From Bifidobacterium callitrichidarum (GTDB taxonomy: Bacteria; Actinomycetota; Actinomycetes; Actinomycetales; Bifidobacteriaceae), in NCBI RefSeq assembly GCF_003129905.1, contig NZ_QFFM01000023.1, positions 1 to 51,949 of the forward strand: a stretch of DNA of 51,949 nucleotides, given 5' to 3'. Position 1 is the first letter of the stretch. Each line of letters begins with the position of its first letter. This document shows positions 38,646-47,416 of the stretch, one piece after another. The notes below the pieces were generated by a model that saw only the letters and a program-made list of their open reading frames with translations, had not been told where the DNA came from and did not search any database. The position numbers and the translations under genes are program-made.

Positions 38646-39532
38646 GCAAAGTCACCTTCCGAAATCGTCACATCGTCGCCGTTGCCGTCCGCCGCGGTGG
38701 CGTCGTCGTCCGCACCGGGGACCCAGCGCAGATGCAGATCCTCGAACGGCCCGTCCTGCCGGTATTGCAGCGAACCCTGCTTGAAGAACATGAGAATGGC
38801 CATGAACCGGGCCACCACTTCGATGCGGGTGGCGCAGTCGGAGGTGAGTTCCCGGAAGGACAGCGACCCGGCATCGTCGCCTCCGCCGCTCCCCCGCGTT
38901 AGCGCGGCACGCAGCCGGTCGCGCACCAGCAGGGATTGGGCCCGCAGGTCCACCAGCGGCACATGCAGCTGACGGACGGACACTTCCGAGGCGGGAGCGT
39001 TGGCGATCACTCGCGCGGCAAGACGGGCCAGGTCGTCCGGCGTCAGGGTCCAGACGAGTTCGGGCAGGAGCGAGGCGACCGCCTCGTCCACCATGGCGGG
39101 GTGCGGGAATCGTCCGGCGTTGAGCGTCATGCGCGCACGGAAGTCGGCGGCGGCCTGCTTATAGGCCCGGTATTGCAGGAGGCGCGCGAACAGCAAATCG
39201 CGTTCGCGCAGGGCCGCGAGGCTTTGCTCGTCGCGCTGGCCCTCCTCGTCGGCAGGCAGCAGAGCGGCGCTTTTGGCCTCCACCAGAATCGAGGCCACGT
39301 CGAGGAAGGCGCTGGCCTCGTCCATGTTGCGCGCGAAGTCCAGCCCGCGCACGTAGGCGAGGAATTCCTCGGTGATCGAGGAAAGCGAGACCTCCGTCAG
39401 TTCGAGGCGATTGTTGGCGATCATGCCGAGCAGCACGTCGAACGGGCCAGAGTAGACCTCGAGATTGACCCGGAAGCCGGTGCCGGACTGGGGCTCCGGC
39501 CCGTCCGGGCGGGAATCGGACACGCCGGTCAC
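38642..39532 (-). CDS. scpA: Segregation and condensation protein ScpA
   Basis: Kleisin subunit bridging the Smc heads, 296 residues. The N-terminal kleisin motif is visible as FRVNLEVYSGPFDVLLGMIANNRLELTEVSLSSITEEFLAYV (about 21-62), followed by the helical ASAFLDVASILVEAKSAALLP region. The C-terminal winged helix is near 225-265 (RIEVVARFMAILMFFKQGSL). The final acidic tail is variable. Start overlaps parA and end overlaps scpB, each by four bases, which implies tightly coupled translation of the three. Confidence 0.95.
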   Translation of the reverse strand: MTGVSDSRPDGPEPQSGTGFRVNLEVYSGPFDVLLGMIANNRLELTEVSLSSITEEFLAYVRGLDFARNMDEASAFLDVASILVEAKSAALLPADEEGQRDEQSLAALRERDLLFARLLQYRAYKQAAADFRARMTLNAGRFPHPAMVDEAVASLLPELVWTLTPDDLARLAARVIANAPASEVSVRQLHVPLVDLRAQSLLVRDRLRAALTRGSGGGDDAGSLSFRELTSDCATRIEVVARFMAILMFFKQGSLQYRQDGPFEDLHLRWVPGADDDATAADGNGDDVTISEGDFA

Positions 39533-40482
39533 GCCACGATGCCGCGGGCGATGAGCTCGCGAGCCACGGCCCGGTACTCCTTGGCGGTCTTGTGTTCGGG
39601 GGCGTACACCGTCACGGGTGCGGCGGCCACGCTGGAATCCGGCAATTTGATGGAGCGGGAGATCACGGTGTGGAAGACCTTGTCCTGGAACGCCTCGTAG
39701 ATGCGCTGGCAGACCTCCTCGCAGTGGAGGGTCTTGGTGTACATGGTCACCAGCACGCCGCTGACCTCCAGCGCTGGGTTGATGCGGGACTGCACCTTCT
39801 CGATGGATTGCATGAGCAACGCCACGCCACGCAGGGCGAAGAATTCGGCGGCCACGGGGATAATCACACCGTCCGCGGCGGTCAGCGCGTTCACCGTGAG
39901 TAGGCCGAGGGAAGGCTGGCAGTCGACGATGATGAGGTCGTATTCGTTCTTGACCTTGCGCAGCACGCCGTTGAGGATCTGTTCGCGGCCCACTTCGGTC
40001 ACGAGCTGCACTTCGGCGGCGGACAGGTCGATGTTCGCGGGGATGATGTCGATGTTTTCGAACGCGGTGTGCTGGACCACGTCATGCGGGTCCACGGAGA
40101 TATCGAACAGCGCGGTGTAGATGGTGTTCTCCACGGTGTTCGCGTTGATGCCCAGGCCTACGGTGGCGGCGCCCTGCGGGTCGAAGTCCACGATGAGCAC
40201 GCGGCGTCCGTACTGGGCCAGCGCGCCGGCGATGTTGATGGAACTGGTGGTTTTGCCTACGCCGCCCTTCTGGTTGCACATGGCGATGACCCTGGCCGGG
40301 CCATGCTGCTGCAACGGTTCGGGGGCGGGGAAGGTTTCGTATTCGCGTCCAAGCAGATCGGTAGGCATACCGTCCACCTTATCAATATCCTCCTCGTCTT
40401 GCCCGGCAACGACATACGTTCCCGCCATAGGCAAAGTTCCCTGACGGAAATCCTCGCCCCGATCGTCGCGCCAATCGCCCAT
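39529..40482 (-). CDS. parA: ParA/Soj-family ATPase
   Basis: Walker-type ATPase of 317 residues. After a variable N-terminus of about 70 residues come the deviant Walker A QKGGVGKTTSS, switch I VDFDPQGAATVGLG, and Walker B DLIIVDCQPSLGLLT. The C-terminal basic region follows (RSIKLPDSSVAAAPVTVYAP). These fit chromosomal Soj/ParA-like proteins. No parB or parS is next to it, and actinobacteria carry a separate ParA near the origin, so this second ParA, encoded with scpA/scpB, may act with condensin rather than at the origin. ATG 40482 is preceded by GGAGG. Confidence 0.93.
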   Translation of the reverse strand: MGDWRDDRGEDFRQGTLPMAGTYVVAGQDEEDIDKVDGMPTDLLGREYETFPAPEPLQQHGPARVIAMCNQKGGVGKTTSSINIAGALAQYGRRVLIVDFDPQGAATVGLGINANTVENTIYTALFDISVDPHDVVQHTAFENIDIIPANIDLSAAEVQLVTEVGREQILNGVLRKVKNEYDLIIVDCQPSLGLLTVNALTAADGVIIPVAAEFFALRGVALLMQSIEKVQSRINPALEVSGVLVTMYTKTLHCEEVCQRIYEAFQDKVFHTVISRSIKLPDSSVAAAPVTVYAPEHKTAKEYRAVARELIARGIVA

Positions 40483-40669
40483 GTCAGCCTCCGTGTGTTC
40501 TTCCTCCTCCCAGCCTACTCGCGGGGCTCGGCCAGTGCGATGGTGCGGCAACGGAGCCGAACGTCGCCGCTCCGGGCCGGTCCCATGGTTCCCGATACCT
40601 TCTTGGCGGGGTTCTCGCCGCCAACCGGTTTTTCGTCCGGAACAATGACCGCGGGTGCCCGTCGGACGT

Positions 40670-41599
40670 TCATTTCGCCCGTGGATGCGCCATGAGGTAG
40701 GCCTCGATGAGGTGCTCGGGGCTCACGTGCGTGTAGATCTGCGTGGTGGTCACGCTGGCGTGGCCGAGCAGTTCCTGCACGGTGCGTACATCGGCGCCGC
40801 CCTGGATGAGGTGGGTGGCGAATGAGTGGCGCAGGGTATGCGGGTGGAGCGGACGGGTGATGCCGGCCTTCTCCCCCGCCTGCCGGACAATCTCCCAGAT
40901 GGATTGGCGGGAGATGCGCCGGCCGCGCTTGTTGAGGAATACGGCACGGCGTTCGGGCGTTTTGGCGGTGGTTCGCCGTTCCAATTCGCCGCGGCCAATG
41001 TTGAGGTATCGGGTCAGGGCCTCGCAGGCGTAGCCACCAATGGGTACGAGACGCTGCTTGGAACCTTTGCCCATGAGCCGGGCGACGTGTCCATCAAGGT
41101 CGATGTCGTCGAGGTTCGCACCGGCGGCTTCGGAGACACGGCAACCGGTGGCGTACATGAATTCGAGGAGCGCCTTGTCACGCAGCTGGATCGGATCCGC
41201 GGCGGTTTCGGGCGGGGTGACCGCGTCCAGCAGACGCGCCACTTCATCGACGTTCAGCACGTCGGGCAATGTGGAGGCTCCTTTGGGCGCTTTGACGGAG
41301 GCGGAGACGTCGTCGGAGACCACGTGCTGGGCGAGGGCGAAACGATGGAATTCGTGCAGCGACGCGAGCCTGCGGGCTTTGGAGCGCGCGGACTCCCCTG
41401 CCGCATCCAATGCGGCGATGTAATCCTCCACGTCCTGGGTGCCGATGGCGGCGGGGTCCTCGATGCCCCGTGATTCCAGCCAGTCCACGTATTTGGCGAT
41501 GTCCGACTCGTACGCCTTGACCGTGGCCGCGGCAAGGCCCCTCTCCACCCCGATGTGGGCGAGGAATTGTTCGGTGAGTCTGGCGAATGAGTCGGTCAT
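40670..41599 (-). CDS. xerD: Tyrosine recombinase XerD
   Basis: Partner of XerC in dimer resolution, 309 residues. The catalytic residues are R154 (TGCRVSEA), K178 (GKGSKQR), H254 and R257 (HTLRHS), H280 (LGH) and Y289 (IYTHVS). The C-terminal helix LIEAYLMAHPRA is characteristic of XerD. The length and absence of insertions are canonical, in contrast to XerC. Genes parA, scpA and scpB follow with a 187-bp gap, so all may share a segregation regulon. The leader between it and the L20 gene carries a truncated repeat and a terminator. Confidence 0.94.
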   Translation of the reverse strand: MTDSFARLTEQFLAHIGVERGLAAATVKAYESDIAKYVDWLESRGIEDPAAIGTQDVEDYIAALDAAGESARSKARRLASLHEFHRFALAQHVVSDDVSASVKAPKGASTLPDVLNVDEVARLLDAVTPPETAADPIQLRDKALLEFMYATGCRVSEAAGANLDDIDLDGHVARLMGKGSKQRLVPIGGYACEALTRYLNIGRGELERRTTAKTPERRAVFLNKRGRRISRQSIWEIVRQAGEKAGITRPLHPHTLRHSFATHLIQGGADVRTVQELLGHASVTTTQIYTHVSPEHLIEAYLMAHPRAK

Positions 41600-41634
41600 G
41601 GTGTCTTATGGTAATCGGAATTGTCATTTTTTCT

Positions 41635-41657
41635 GGCTCCCCTCTCTGAGCGAGGCC
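41635..41657. repeat. Truncated double-palindrome repeat, copy 13
   Basis: GGCTCCCCTCTCTGAGCGAGGCC: one arm of the repeat only, upstream of xerD. Confidence 0.6.
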
Positions 41658-41675
41658 AGAAAGTCCACATACGAC

Positions 41676-41702
41676 GAAACCCCGCTCGATGAGCGGGGTT
41701 TC
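41676..41702. terminator. Terminator of the infC-rpmI-rplT operon
   Basis: Perfect 12-base stem GAAACCCCGCTC / GAGCGGGGTTTC with a GAT loop, 121 bp beyond the rplT stop. The last stem bases include TTTC but no longer U-tract follows. Confidence 0.65.
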
Positions 41703-41796
41703 TGTCAAACAATCACATCAGTCCGTAGGACTGGCAATCACTCAGGCCTGACGCGCTTGACGCGCGTCCTTCGCAGCACAGCTGCTCACCTCGGCT

Positions 41797-41821
41797 ACAG
41801 ACAGTCCACTGGACTGTCTGT
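41797..41821. other. Perfect 25-bp palindrome directly after rplT
   Basis: ACAGACAGTCCA-C-TGGACTGTCTGT, ending one base from the rplT stop codon. The region 41720-41796 holds further short palindromes (AGTCC-GTA-GGACT; AGCAC-AGCTGCT). Role unknown: hairpin or protein site. Confidence 0.65.
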
Positions 41822-41822
41822 T

Positions 41823-42206
41823 TCACGCCTCGGCGGGAGCGTTGACGTCCTCAGGCAGAGCGGCCTTGGCGGCGTCGACGATGGTCTTGAAGGTCTCCGG
41901 GTCGGAGACGGCCAGCTCGGCGAGAGCGCGGCGGTCCAGCTCGATGCCGGCCAGCTTCAGGCCCTGGATGAAGCGGTTGTAAGTGATGCCCTCAGCGCGG
42001 ACGGCAGCGTTGATGCGCTGGATCCACAGCTTGCGGAAGTCACCCTTGCGAGCCTTGCGGTCGCGGAAGTTGTAGTTAAAGGAGTGCAGCAGCTGTTCCT
42101 TGGCCTTGCGGTACAGGCGGGAGCGCTGGCCGCGGTAGCCGGAAGCCCTCTCGAGAACGACGCGACGCTTCTTGTGGGCGTTCACTGCGCGCTTGACACG
42201 TGCCAT
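41823..42206 (-). CDS. rplT: 50S ribosomal protein L20 (bL20)
   Basis: Binds 23S rRNA and is needed early in 50S assembly, 127 residues. [38 protein letters not shown] is the standard basic N-terminal extension. The globular C-terminus [26 protein letters not shown] is intact. Many bacteria let L20 repress its own operon by binding the leader or the rpmI-rplT junction; here there is only a 53-bp junction. GAGGAAA precedes the ATG. It is the last gene of the operon. Confidence 0.98.
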   Translation of the reverse strand: MARVKRAVNAHKKRRVVLERASGYRGQRSRLYRKAKEQLLHSFNYNFRDRKARKGDFRKLWIQRINAAVRAEGITYNRFIQGLKLAGIELDRRALAELAVSDPETFKTIVDAAKAALPEDVNAPAEA

Positions 42207-42259
42207 AATCTATTTCCTCAGCTTTCTAAAGTCTTGTTATTTCCGGGTGGGCCCTAAGC

Positions 42260-42454
42260 TCACTTCACCAGAAGCTGCTTGATCTTCTTGGCCTGGCCGC
42301 CGCGCAGGACATCGTCGGCGGACAGGGCGCGACGCTTGCGAGCGGACTTGTGCTCGAGGTTGTGGCGCATGGCGGAACCGACGTGCTTCACCTTGCCGGA
42401 GCCGGTGATCTTGGCGCGCTTGGAAGCGGCGGAATTAGTTTTCATCTTCGGCAT
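42260..42454 (-). CDS. rpmI: 50S ribosomal protein L35 (bL35)
   Basis: Small basic 50S protein, 64 residues, beginning [24 protein letters not shown] and ending [14 protein letters not shown], fully typical. The ATG lies inside the end of infC, overlapping it by 20 bases, and AAGGAGG precedes it within infC, so translation is probably coupled. Confidence 0.98.
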   Translation of the reverse strand: MPKMKTNSAASKRAKITGSGKVKHVGSAMRHNLEHKSARKRRALSADDVLRGGQAKKIKQLLVK

Positions 42455-43151
42455 TGCTGCCCTCCTTGCTGGTTTGCTTCTTCATATCGGAAGTCTGCGG
42501 GGAAACCGAGGCCTTGGCTTCGGCCACGGCCTGGGCCTGCGCCTCCTGCTTGGCGGCCAGGCGAGCGGCCTGGCGGGCCTGGCGTTCGGCGCGGGATTCC
42601 GCACCGCGACGGCGCTGCTCGGACTGGGTGTGCACCTTCTTGCCCTTCGGAGCGAGGGTCATGATGATGTTGCGACCCTCCTGCTTCGGCTTGGACTCGA
42701 TGGTGCCGTATTCCGCCACGTCGTCGGCCAGACGCTGCAGCAGTTCCACACCGCCGATCGGGCGGGAGATCTCGCGGCCACGCAGCATGATGGTGACCTT
42801 GACCTTGTCGCCGCCGTTGAGGAAGCGGGTCACATGACCCTTCTTCACGTCGAAATCATGGTCGTCGATCTTGAGGCGGAAACGAATCTCCTTGATTTCC
42901 GCGGTGCTCTGGTTGCGGCGGGCTTCACGAGCCTTGATCTTCTCGTTGTACTTGAACTTGCCGTAATCGATGAGCTTGGCGACCGGAGGCTTCGCGTTCG
43001 GGGCCACCTCGACGAGATCGAGGTTTGCCTCCTTGGCCAGGTTCAACGCGACGGAGGTCGCGATGACGCCCACCTGCTCGCCCTTCGGGCCGATCAGGCG
43101 TACCTGCGGGACGCGAATCTCGTCGTTAATGCGTGGTTCGTCGCTGATGAT
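42435..43151 (-). CDS. infC: Translation initiation factor IF-3, non-canonical AUC start
   Basis: Binds the 30S subunit and checks the start codon, 238 residues. The IF-3 N-terminal domain begins [30 protein letters not shown]. The C-terminal domain follows ([38 protein letters not shown]). The last about 45 residues are Ala/Gln/Glu-rich and extra. No ATG, GTG or TTG lies in frame ahead of the conserved start; a GTG at 43073 would remove 26 conserved residues. ATC at 43151 is nine bases after AGAGG, and ATC at 43148 is five after GGAG; ATC is therefore the likely start, as AUU is in other infC genes. Such codons let IF-3 limit its own translation. Confidence 0.9.
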   Translation of the reverse strand: MISDEPRINDEIRVPQVRLIGPKGEQVGVIATSVALNLAKEANLDLVEVAPNAKPPVAKLIDYGKFKYNEKIKAREARRNQSTAEIKEIRFRLKIDDHDFDVKKGHVTRFLNGGDKVKVTIMLRGREISRPIGGVELLQRLADDVAEYGTIESKPKQEGRNIIMTLAPKGKKVHTQSEQRRRGAESRAERQARQAARLAAKQEAQAQAVAEAKASVSPQTSDMKKQTSKEGSNAEDEN

Positions 43152-43393
43152 GACTCCAATCCTCTGCTGTTCCTCGCGAGGCTCATCTGACAGTCAATTC
43201 AACGCGACAGGTTCATGGCAAGCCAAAGCCGACGCAATGCGCGCTTCGCAATCCGCGATATGCATTCACGAATCATCATGATTACCGTGCATGAAACAAA
43301 CGGCAATCTGAAGGCTTATACCTTGAACCCGAGGCCTTGAAAGGCTTCCAGGTGGGGTTGCCCCGCTTTCTTGATTTCTCAAGCCAAATGGAA
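43152..43393 (-). promoter_or_regulatory. Structured leader of the infC operon
   Basis: About 240 bases between the infC start and the inferred promoter. On the transcript three hairpins follow in order: CTTGA-GAAA-TCAAG (43383-43370), GGGG-CAA-CCCC (43364-43354) and GCCTT-TC-AAGGC (43345-43334). A leader attenuator or L20-binding element is plausible; I do not assign a known family. Confidence 0.5.
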
Positions 43394-43402
43394 AGTCTAC
43401 CA
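43394..43402 (-). promoter_or_regulatory. Extended -10 promoter for infC
   Basis: On the minus strand TGG-TAGACT, an extended -10, resembling TGG-CATAAT ahead of the bL37 gene. No good -35 is seen. Confidence 0.45.
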
Positions 43403-43437
43403 CATGGCAGGACATCGCCGCCCCGCGTGTCGGAACA

Positions 43438-45192
43438 TCACTGCACGGCGCGCAGCAGACCGCCGATGCCCTCGGTTTTCAGGATCTCACGGTACGGCCC
43501 GGCCTCCTCGGCGATGAGCTGGTCGATGGCGCGCATGCCGAGCACCTCCACCGGAGCCTTGTCGTCGGTCAGGATCAGCGAGGAATCGGTGGAGCCGGCC
43601 ACCGGATCCGCCACCGGCGTCATGCGGCCGGCGACATCGCTCATGTACGCCGCGAGCTCGCCGTCGTGCGTGCGGTCCCATGTGGCGGCCCGCAACGCCT
43701 CGGCCTTGACGGCCTTCGCCATGCCGCTGGTGATCGGCTCCGAGACGGTGCCGATTTCGCCGGTCCTGCGCCGGGAGTCGCTGCATCCGTCGTACCGTGA
43801 CAGCTCGTCCTTGGTGGGGGCCTTGGCGAACAGCTCCCGGTTGGTGGTGTTCGGCACGTCCGCCGTGAAGGTCGTGCCGAGACGGCATGACCCGTCGAAC
43901 GTGTTGGCGATGGTGGTCTGCAGCGCCTCGTTGATGGAGCCGGCGCCGTCCGAGACCATGTTCATGTTGACCACCATCATGCCGCCGGGGTTGAGGTGCT
44001 CTCGCACCATGGAGAAGAATTCGTCCGAACTCATCTGGAAGGGGATGGTGATGTCCTGGTACGCATCGACCATGATCACGTCGTACGTGTCGTGCGCGGC
44101 GGCCAGCCATGCGCGACCGTCATAGGTGGAGACGGGCACGTCGGCCGGCTCGTCGAAGTAGGTGCCGGCCAGATCGGTGATCTTCCGGTCGATCTCCACG
44201 CCGGTGATCGCCATGTCCGGGTAGTACTGCCTGAGCTGGCGGGCGTACGTGCCGGTGCCCATGCCCAGGATCAGCGCGGATTCCGCCTTGTCGGCGAGCG
44301 CGGGCGCGGCGAGGGCGGTGTCGTAGTACATGCCGGTCAGCCCCTTGTCCTTCATCGTGACGGACTGGACGCCGAAGAGCACGTTGGTGGACAGGATCGT
44401 GCGGTCGGACAAGTTCTTGACCTGCAGGTAGTTGTATATGGACTCGCCCTCGTAGGCGAGGTTGGTCTCCCAGAACGCGAAGCCGGTGAGCGGCGAGACG
44501 CAGCTGGTGATCACGAAGATCACTGCGGAGACCACGCAGGCCACACGTTTGGCCTTGATGGAGATGAAGTAGGCCAGCGGGATGAGCAGCAGCACGCCGG
44601 AGAAGATGAGGAAGCTCACGAACGTGCCCACGGCCGGGATCGTGACGAACGTGGGCAGGAAGGTGCCCAGGATCGAGCCGACGGTGTTGCACGCGGACAG
44701 CCGGCCCACCACGGAGGCGTTGTCCTCCAGGGAGGTGGTGGCGAACTTGTTGAGTCCGGCGGTCACGGTGCCCAGCAGGAACAGCGGCGGCACGAAGATG
44801 ATGGCGCAGCAGATGAACGCCGCGATGACGAGGAAGTTCGTGGAGACGGTGACGATGAGCAGGCCGGAGATGATGAGGATGAGGTACTTGCCGACCAGCG
44901 GAATGAGCGCGATCCACACGGCGGCCACCATGATGCGCAGGTACAGCTTGTCCGGGTTCGGGTCCTTGTCCGCCCAACGGCCGCCGAACACGGCACCCAG
45001 GGCGAGGGCGATCATGATGGTGCCGATGATGATGGTCCACACGATCTGCGAACTGGAGAAATAGGGAGCCAGCAGTCGGGACGCGCCCAGTTCGGCGGCC
45101 ATCACGGACATGCCGGAGAAGAATTCGGTGACGTAGAGGAACACCTTCGATTTGAGGATGGGCCTTTCGCTCGCTTCGGTGATGTGCGCCAT
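43438..45192 (-). CDS. Fused membrane/spermidine synthase-like protein
   Basis: Polytopic membrane protein fused to a SAM-dependent methyltransferase-like (spermidine-synthase) domain, 584 residues. The first about 240 residues form seven to eight membrane segments, with MAAELGASRLLAPYFSSSQIVW at the start. The soluble domain has ALILGMGTGTYARQLRQYYP (nucleotide-binding glycine loop), ITGVEIDRKITDLA, and YDVIMVDAYQDITIPFQM. The spermidine-synthase acidic residues are only partly kept, so it may not make polyamines. The family is common in actinobacteria (fused MFS/spermidine synthase); function unknown. Divergent from thiN. Confidence 0.85.
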   Translation of the reverse strand: MAHITEASERPILKSKVFLYVTEFFSGMSVMAAELGASRLLAPYFSSSQIVWTIIIGTIMIALALGAVFGGRWADKDPNPDKLYLRIMVAAVWIALIPLVGKYLILIISGLLIVTVSTNFLVIAAFICCAIIFVPPLFLLGTVTAGLNKFATTSLEDNASVVGRLSACNTVGSILGTFLPTFVTIPAVGTFVSFLIFSGVLLLIPLAYFISIKAKRVACVVSAVIFVITSCVSPLTGFAFWETNLAYEGESIYNYLQVKNLSDRTILSTNVLFGVQSVTMKDKGLTGMYYDTALAAPALADKAESALILGMGTGTYARQLRQYYPDMAITGVEIDRKITDLAGTYFDEPADVPVSTYDGRAWLAAAHDTYDVIMVDAYQDITIPFQMSSDEFFSMVREHLNPGGMMVVNMNMVSDGAGSINEALQTTIANTFDGSCRLGTTFTADVPNTTNRELFAKAPTKDELSRYDGCSDSRRRTGEIGTVSEPITSGMAKAVKAEALRAATWDRTHDGELAAYMSDVAGRMTPVADPVAGSTDSSLILTDDKAPVEVLGMRAIDQLIAEEAGPYREILKTEGIGGLLRAVQ

Positions 45193-45290
45193 GCCGCTCC
45201 CCTGTTCTCTCCATCCGAATGATGTTCCGTCTCGCCCAGACTAGCAGCGATGGGCGGCGGCGAGCGGCACGGAGGGTTAGAGTTGGACGC

Positions 45291-46016
45291 ATGAGCAAGG
45301 TGTGCGTGATTTTCGGTGCCGGCGAATACTACGCCGGCGATCCCGTGGTGCCGTCGGGCGCATATGTGGTGGCGGCCGACGGCGGACTTGACCATACGCG
45401 CGAGTTGGACGTCGCCCCGGACGTGGTGGTGGGCGATTTCGATTCGCTGGAGGGGCGTCGTCCCGCGGCCGGCACGCATACGATCGCGTTGCCGCCGCTG
45501 AAGGACGATCCGGACATGCTGTCCGCCCTGAAGGTCGGCTGGGCGGCTGGCTGCCGTGAGTTCCGCGTCTACGGCGGACTCGGCGGACGCATCGACCATT
45601 CCATCTCCTGCATCCAGCTCATGGCGTTGCTGTCCCGCCATGGCGCGAGTGGATACCTGTATGGCGACGGGCTGATCGTCACGGCCATCACCGACGGCAG
45701 GCTCTCCTTCCCCGCGCATCCGGTGCCCGAGGACGGACGCATGGTGTCGGTGTTCTCCCACTCCGACGTTTCGCTTGGCGTGAACGAGCCGGGGCTCAAG
45801 TACGAGCTGAGGGACGGCACGTTGACCAACACGGTGGTGCAGGGGGTCAGCAACGAGTTCCGCGACCAGGTCGACGCGGCCGTCAGCGTGGAGCACGGCA
45901 CGCTGATCGTCACCTTCCCCATCGAGGTGGCGCTGCCCGAGGTGAGCCGGTTCCGCGCGTTCGACGGCGGCATCGGCGAGCTGGACACCGAAGTGTCCAA
46001 GCTGCTGGTCCGCTGA
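45291..46016 (+). CDS. thiN: Thiamine diphosphokinase
   Basis: Converts thiamine to thiamine diphosphate with ATP, 241 residues. The motifs ADGGLDHTREL, DVVVGDFDSL, LPPLKDDPDMLSAL and GGLGGRIDHSISC form the TPK catalytic site, and the C-terminal beta domain carries the substrate-binding strands (SVFSHSDVSLGV). The ATG at 45291 begins MSKVCVIFGAG; GGAGGG is at 45271, a longer spacing than usual. It lies alone, between a divergent membrane protein and gap. Confidence 0.93.
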   Translation: MSKVCVIFGAGEYYAGDPVVPSGAYVVAADGGLDHTRELDVAPDVVVGDFDSLEGRRPAAGTHTIALPPLKDDPDMLSALKVGWAAGCREFRVYGGLGGRIDHSISCIQLMALLSRHGASGYLYGDGLIVTAITDGRLSFPAHPVPEDGRMVSVFSHSDVSLGVNEPGLKYELRDGTLTNTVVQGVSNEFRDQVDAAVSVEHGTLIVTFPIEVALPEVSRFRAFDGGIGELDTEVSKLLVR

Positions 46017-46080
46017 ACCGCCCGCGAATCGCTTTTCCTCCCCTGCTCCCTACCGGCATATGGTCATGCGGAGAACGGAA

Positions 46081-46094
46081 TGTGAACGCTCACA
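46081..46094. promoter_or_regulatory. LacI-type operator candidate upstream of gap
   Basis: TGTGAAC-GCTCACA, a 14-bp near-palindrome with a central CG, of the shape used by LacI-family carbon regulators (such as AraQ and MalR in bifidobacteria). It lies about 50 bp upstream of the inferred -35. Confidence 0.45.
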
Positions 46095-46133
46095 AAAAAA
46101 CGTGCGATTTTGCCCAAAACGCATACTGCAACG

Positions 46134-46163
46134 TTGCCTTGTGTACAGACAAGGCATTAAAGT
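46134..46163 (+). promoter_or_regulatory. gap promoter with dyad in the spacer
   Basis: -35 TTGCCT (46134-46139) and -10 TTAAAG/TAAAGT (46157-46163), spacing 17-18 bp. The dyad TGCCTTGT-GTACAG-ACAAGGCA (46135-46156), 8-bp arms, overlaps the -35 and fills the spacer. An unknown regulator may bind there. Confidence 0.5.
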
Positions 46164-46232
46164 AACAAGCGTTGGTAAACAATGGCCCGGTGTGCGCATG
46201 CCCACCACGGCCACCCTACAAGGGAGAATTAC

Positions 46233-47291
46233 ATGACAGTTAAGATTGGTATCAACGGCTTCGGTCGCATTGGTCGTCTCGCCTTCCGTCGTATCTTCGA
46301 GCTGCAGGCTCGCGGCGGCCAGGCTGGTGACATCGAAGTTGCCGCCATCAACGATCTGACCACCCCGGCCACCTTGGCTTACCTGCTGAAGTACGATTCC
46401 ACCCACGGCACCTTCCGTCACGACGACGGCACCCCGGTCGACGTCAAGGCCACCGAGGACTCCATCGTGGTGGACGGCAAGGAGTACAAGGTCTACGCCG
46501 AGAAGGACGCCAACAACATTCCGTGGGTCAAGAACGACGGTGTCGAGTACGTGCTCGAGTGCACCGGCTTCTACACCTCCGCCGAGAAGTCCCAGGCCCA
46601 CATCAACGCCGGCGCCAAGAAGGTCCTGATCTCCGCCCCGGCCAAGGATGACGTCACCCCGACCGTCGTGTTCGGCGTGAACCACGACATCCTCAAGGCT
46701 TCCGACGTGATTGTCTCCGCCGGTTCCTGCACCACCAACTCCATGGCCGCCATGGTCAAGCTGCTGGACGAGAAGTTCGGCATCCGCGCCGGCTTCATGA
46801 CCACCATCCACGCCTACACCGGCACCCAGATGCTGCTGGATGGCCCGCGTGGCACCAAGACCGGCCGCAACCTGCGCGCCGCCGCCATCAACACCATCGC
46901 CCACTCCACCGGCGCCGCCAAGGCCATCGGCAAGGTCGTTCCGTCCGTGAACGGCAAGCTGCAGGGCCACGCCCAGCGCGTCCAGGTCCCGGACGGCTCC
47001 GTCACCGAGCTGACCACCGTCCTGAACAAGGAGACCACCGCCGACGAGATCAACGCCGCCTTCAAGGAAGCCTTCGAGAACTGCGAGTACTACGGCTACA
47101 ACGATGAGGGCATCGTCTCCTCCGATATCCTCGGCGACACCCACGGTGGCGTGTTCGACCCGACTCAGACCGACGTGAACAACATCGACGGCCTGACCCT
47201 GGCCCGCACCGTCTCCTTCTACGACAACGAGTACGGCTTCACCTCCAACATGATCCGCACCCTGCTGTACTTCGCCGAGATCTCCGAGTGA
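46233..47291 (+). CDS. gap: Glyceraldehyde-3-phosphate dehydrogenase
   Basis: Oxidises glyceraldehyde-3-phosphate in the lower part of the bifid shunt, 352 residues. NAD-binding [15 protein letters not shown], catalytic C166 in [17 protein letters not shown] and the C-terminal [15 protein letters not shown] are all present. The ATG at 46233 has AGGGAG upstream. Codons are almost uniformly C-ending, the strongest bias in the window, as expected for an abundant glycolytic enzyme. A terminator follows, and a long promoter region with two dyads lies upstream. Confidence 0.98.
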   Translation: MTVKIGINGFGRIGRLAFRRIFELQARGGQAGDIEVAAINDLTTPATLAYLLKYDSTHGTFRHDDGTPVDVKATEDSIVVDGKEYKVYAEKDANNIPWVKNDGVEYVLECTGFYTSAEKSQAHINAGAKKVLISAPAKDDVTPTVVFGVNHDILKASDVIVSAGSCTTNSMAAMVKLLDEKFGIRAGFMTTIHAYTGTQMLLDGPRGTKTGRNLRAAAINTIAHSTGAAKAIGKVVPSVNGKLQGHAQRVQVPDGSVTELTTVLNKETTADEINAAFKEAFENCEYYGYNDEGIVSSDILGDTHGGVFDPTQTDVNNIDGLTLARTVSFYDNEYGFTSNMIRTLLYFAEISE

Positions 47292-47369
47292 GTCTCGCCT
47301 GAGGTCGGCCCGGCCGCAAGACCGGTAGACGGATGGGTTCGCGGTTGCGTGAACCCATAGGTGTTTGAT

Positions 47370-47399
47370 GAAACCCCCGCCCCGTGCGGGGGTTTCTTC
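47370..47399 (+). terminator. Rho-independent terminator of gap
   Basis: GAAACCCCCGC-CCCGT-GCGGGGGTTTC, stem of 11 bases, then TTC, 78 bp after the gap stop. Confidence 0.8.
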
Positions 47400-47416
47400 G
47401 TAGTAGAACGGAAACC

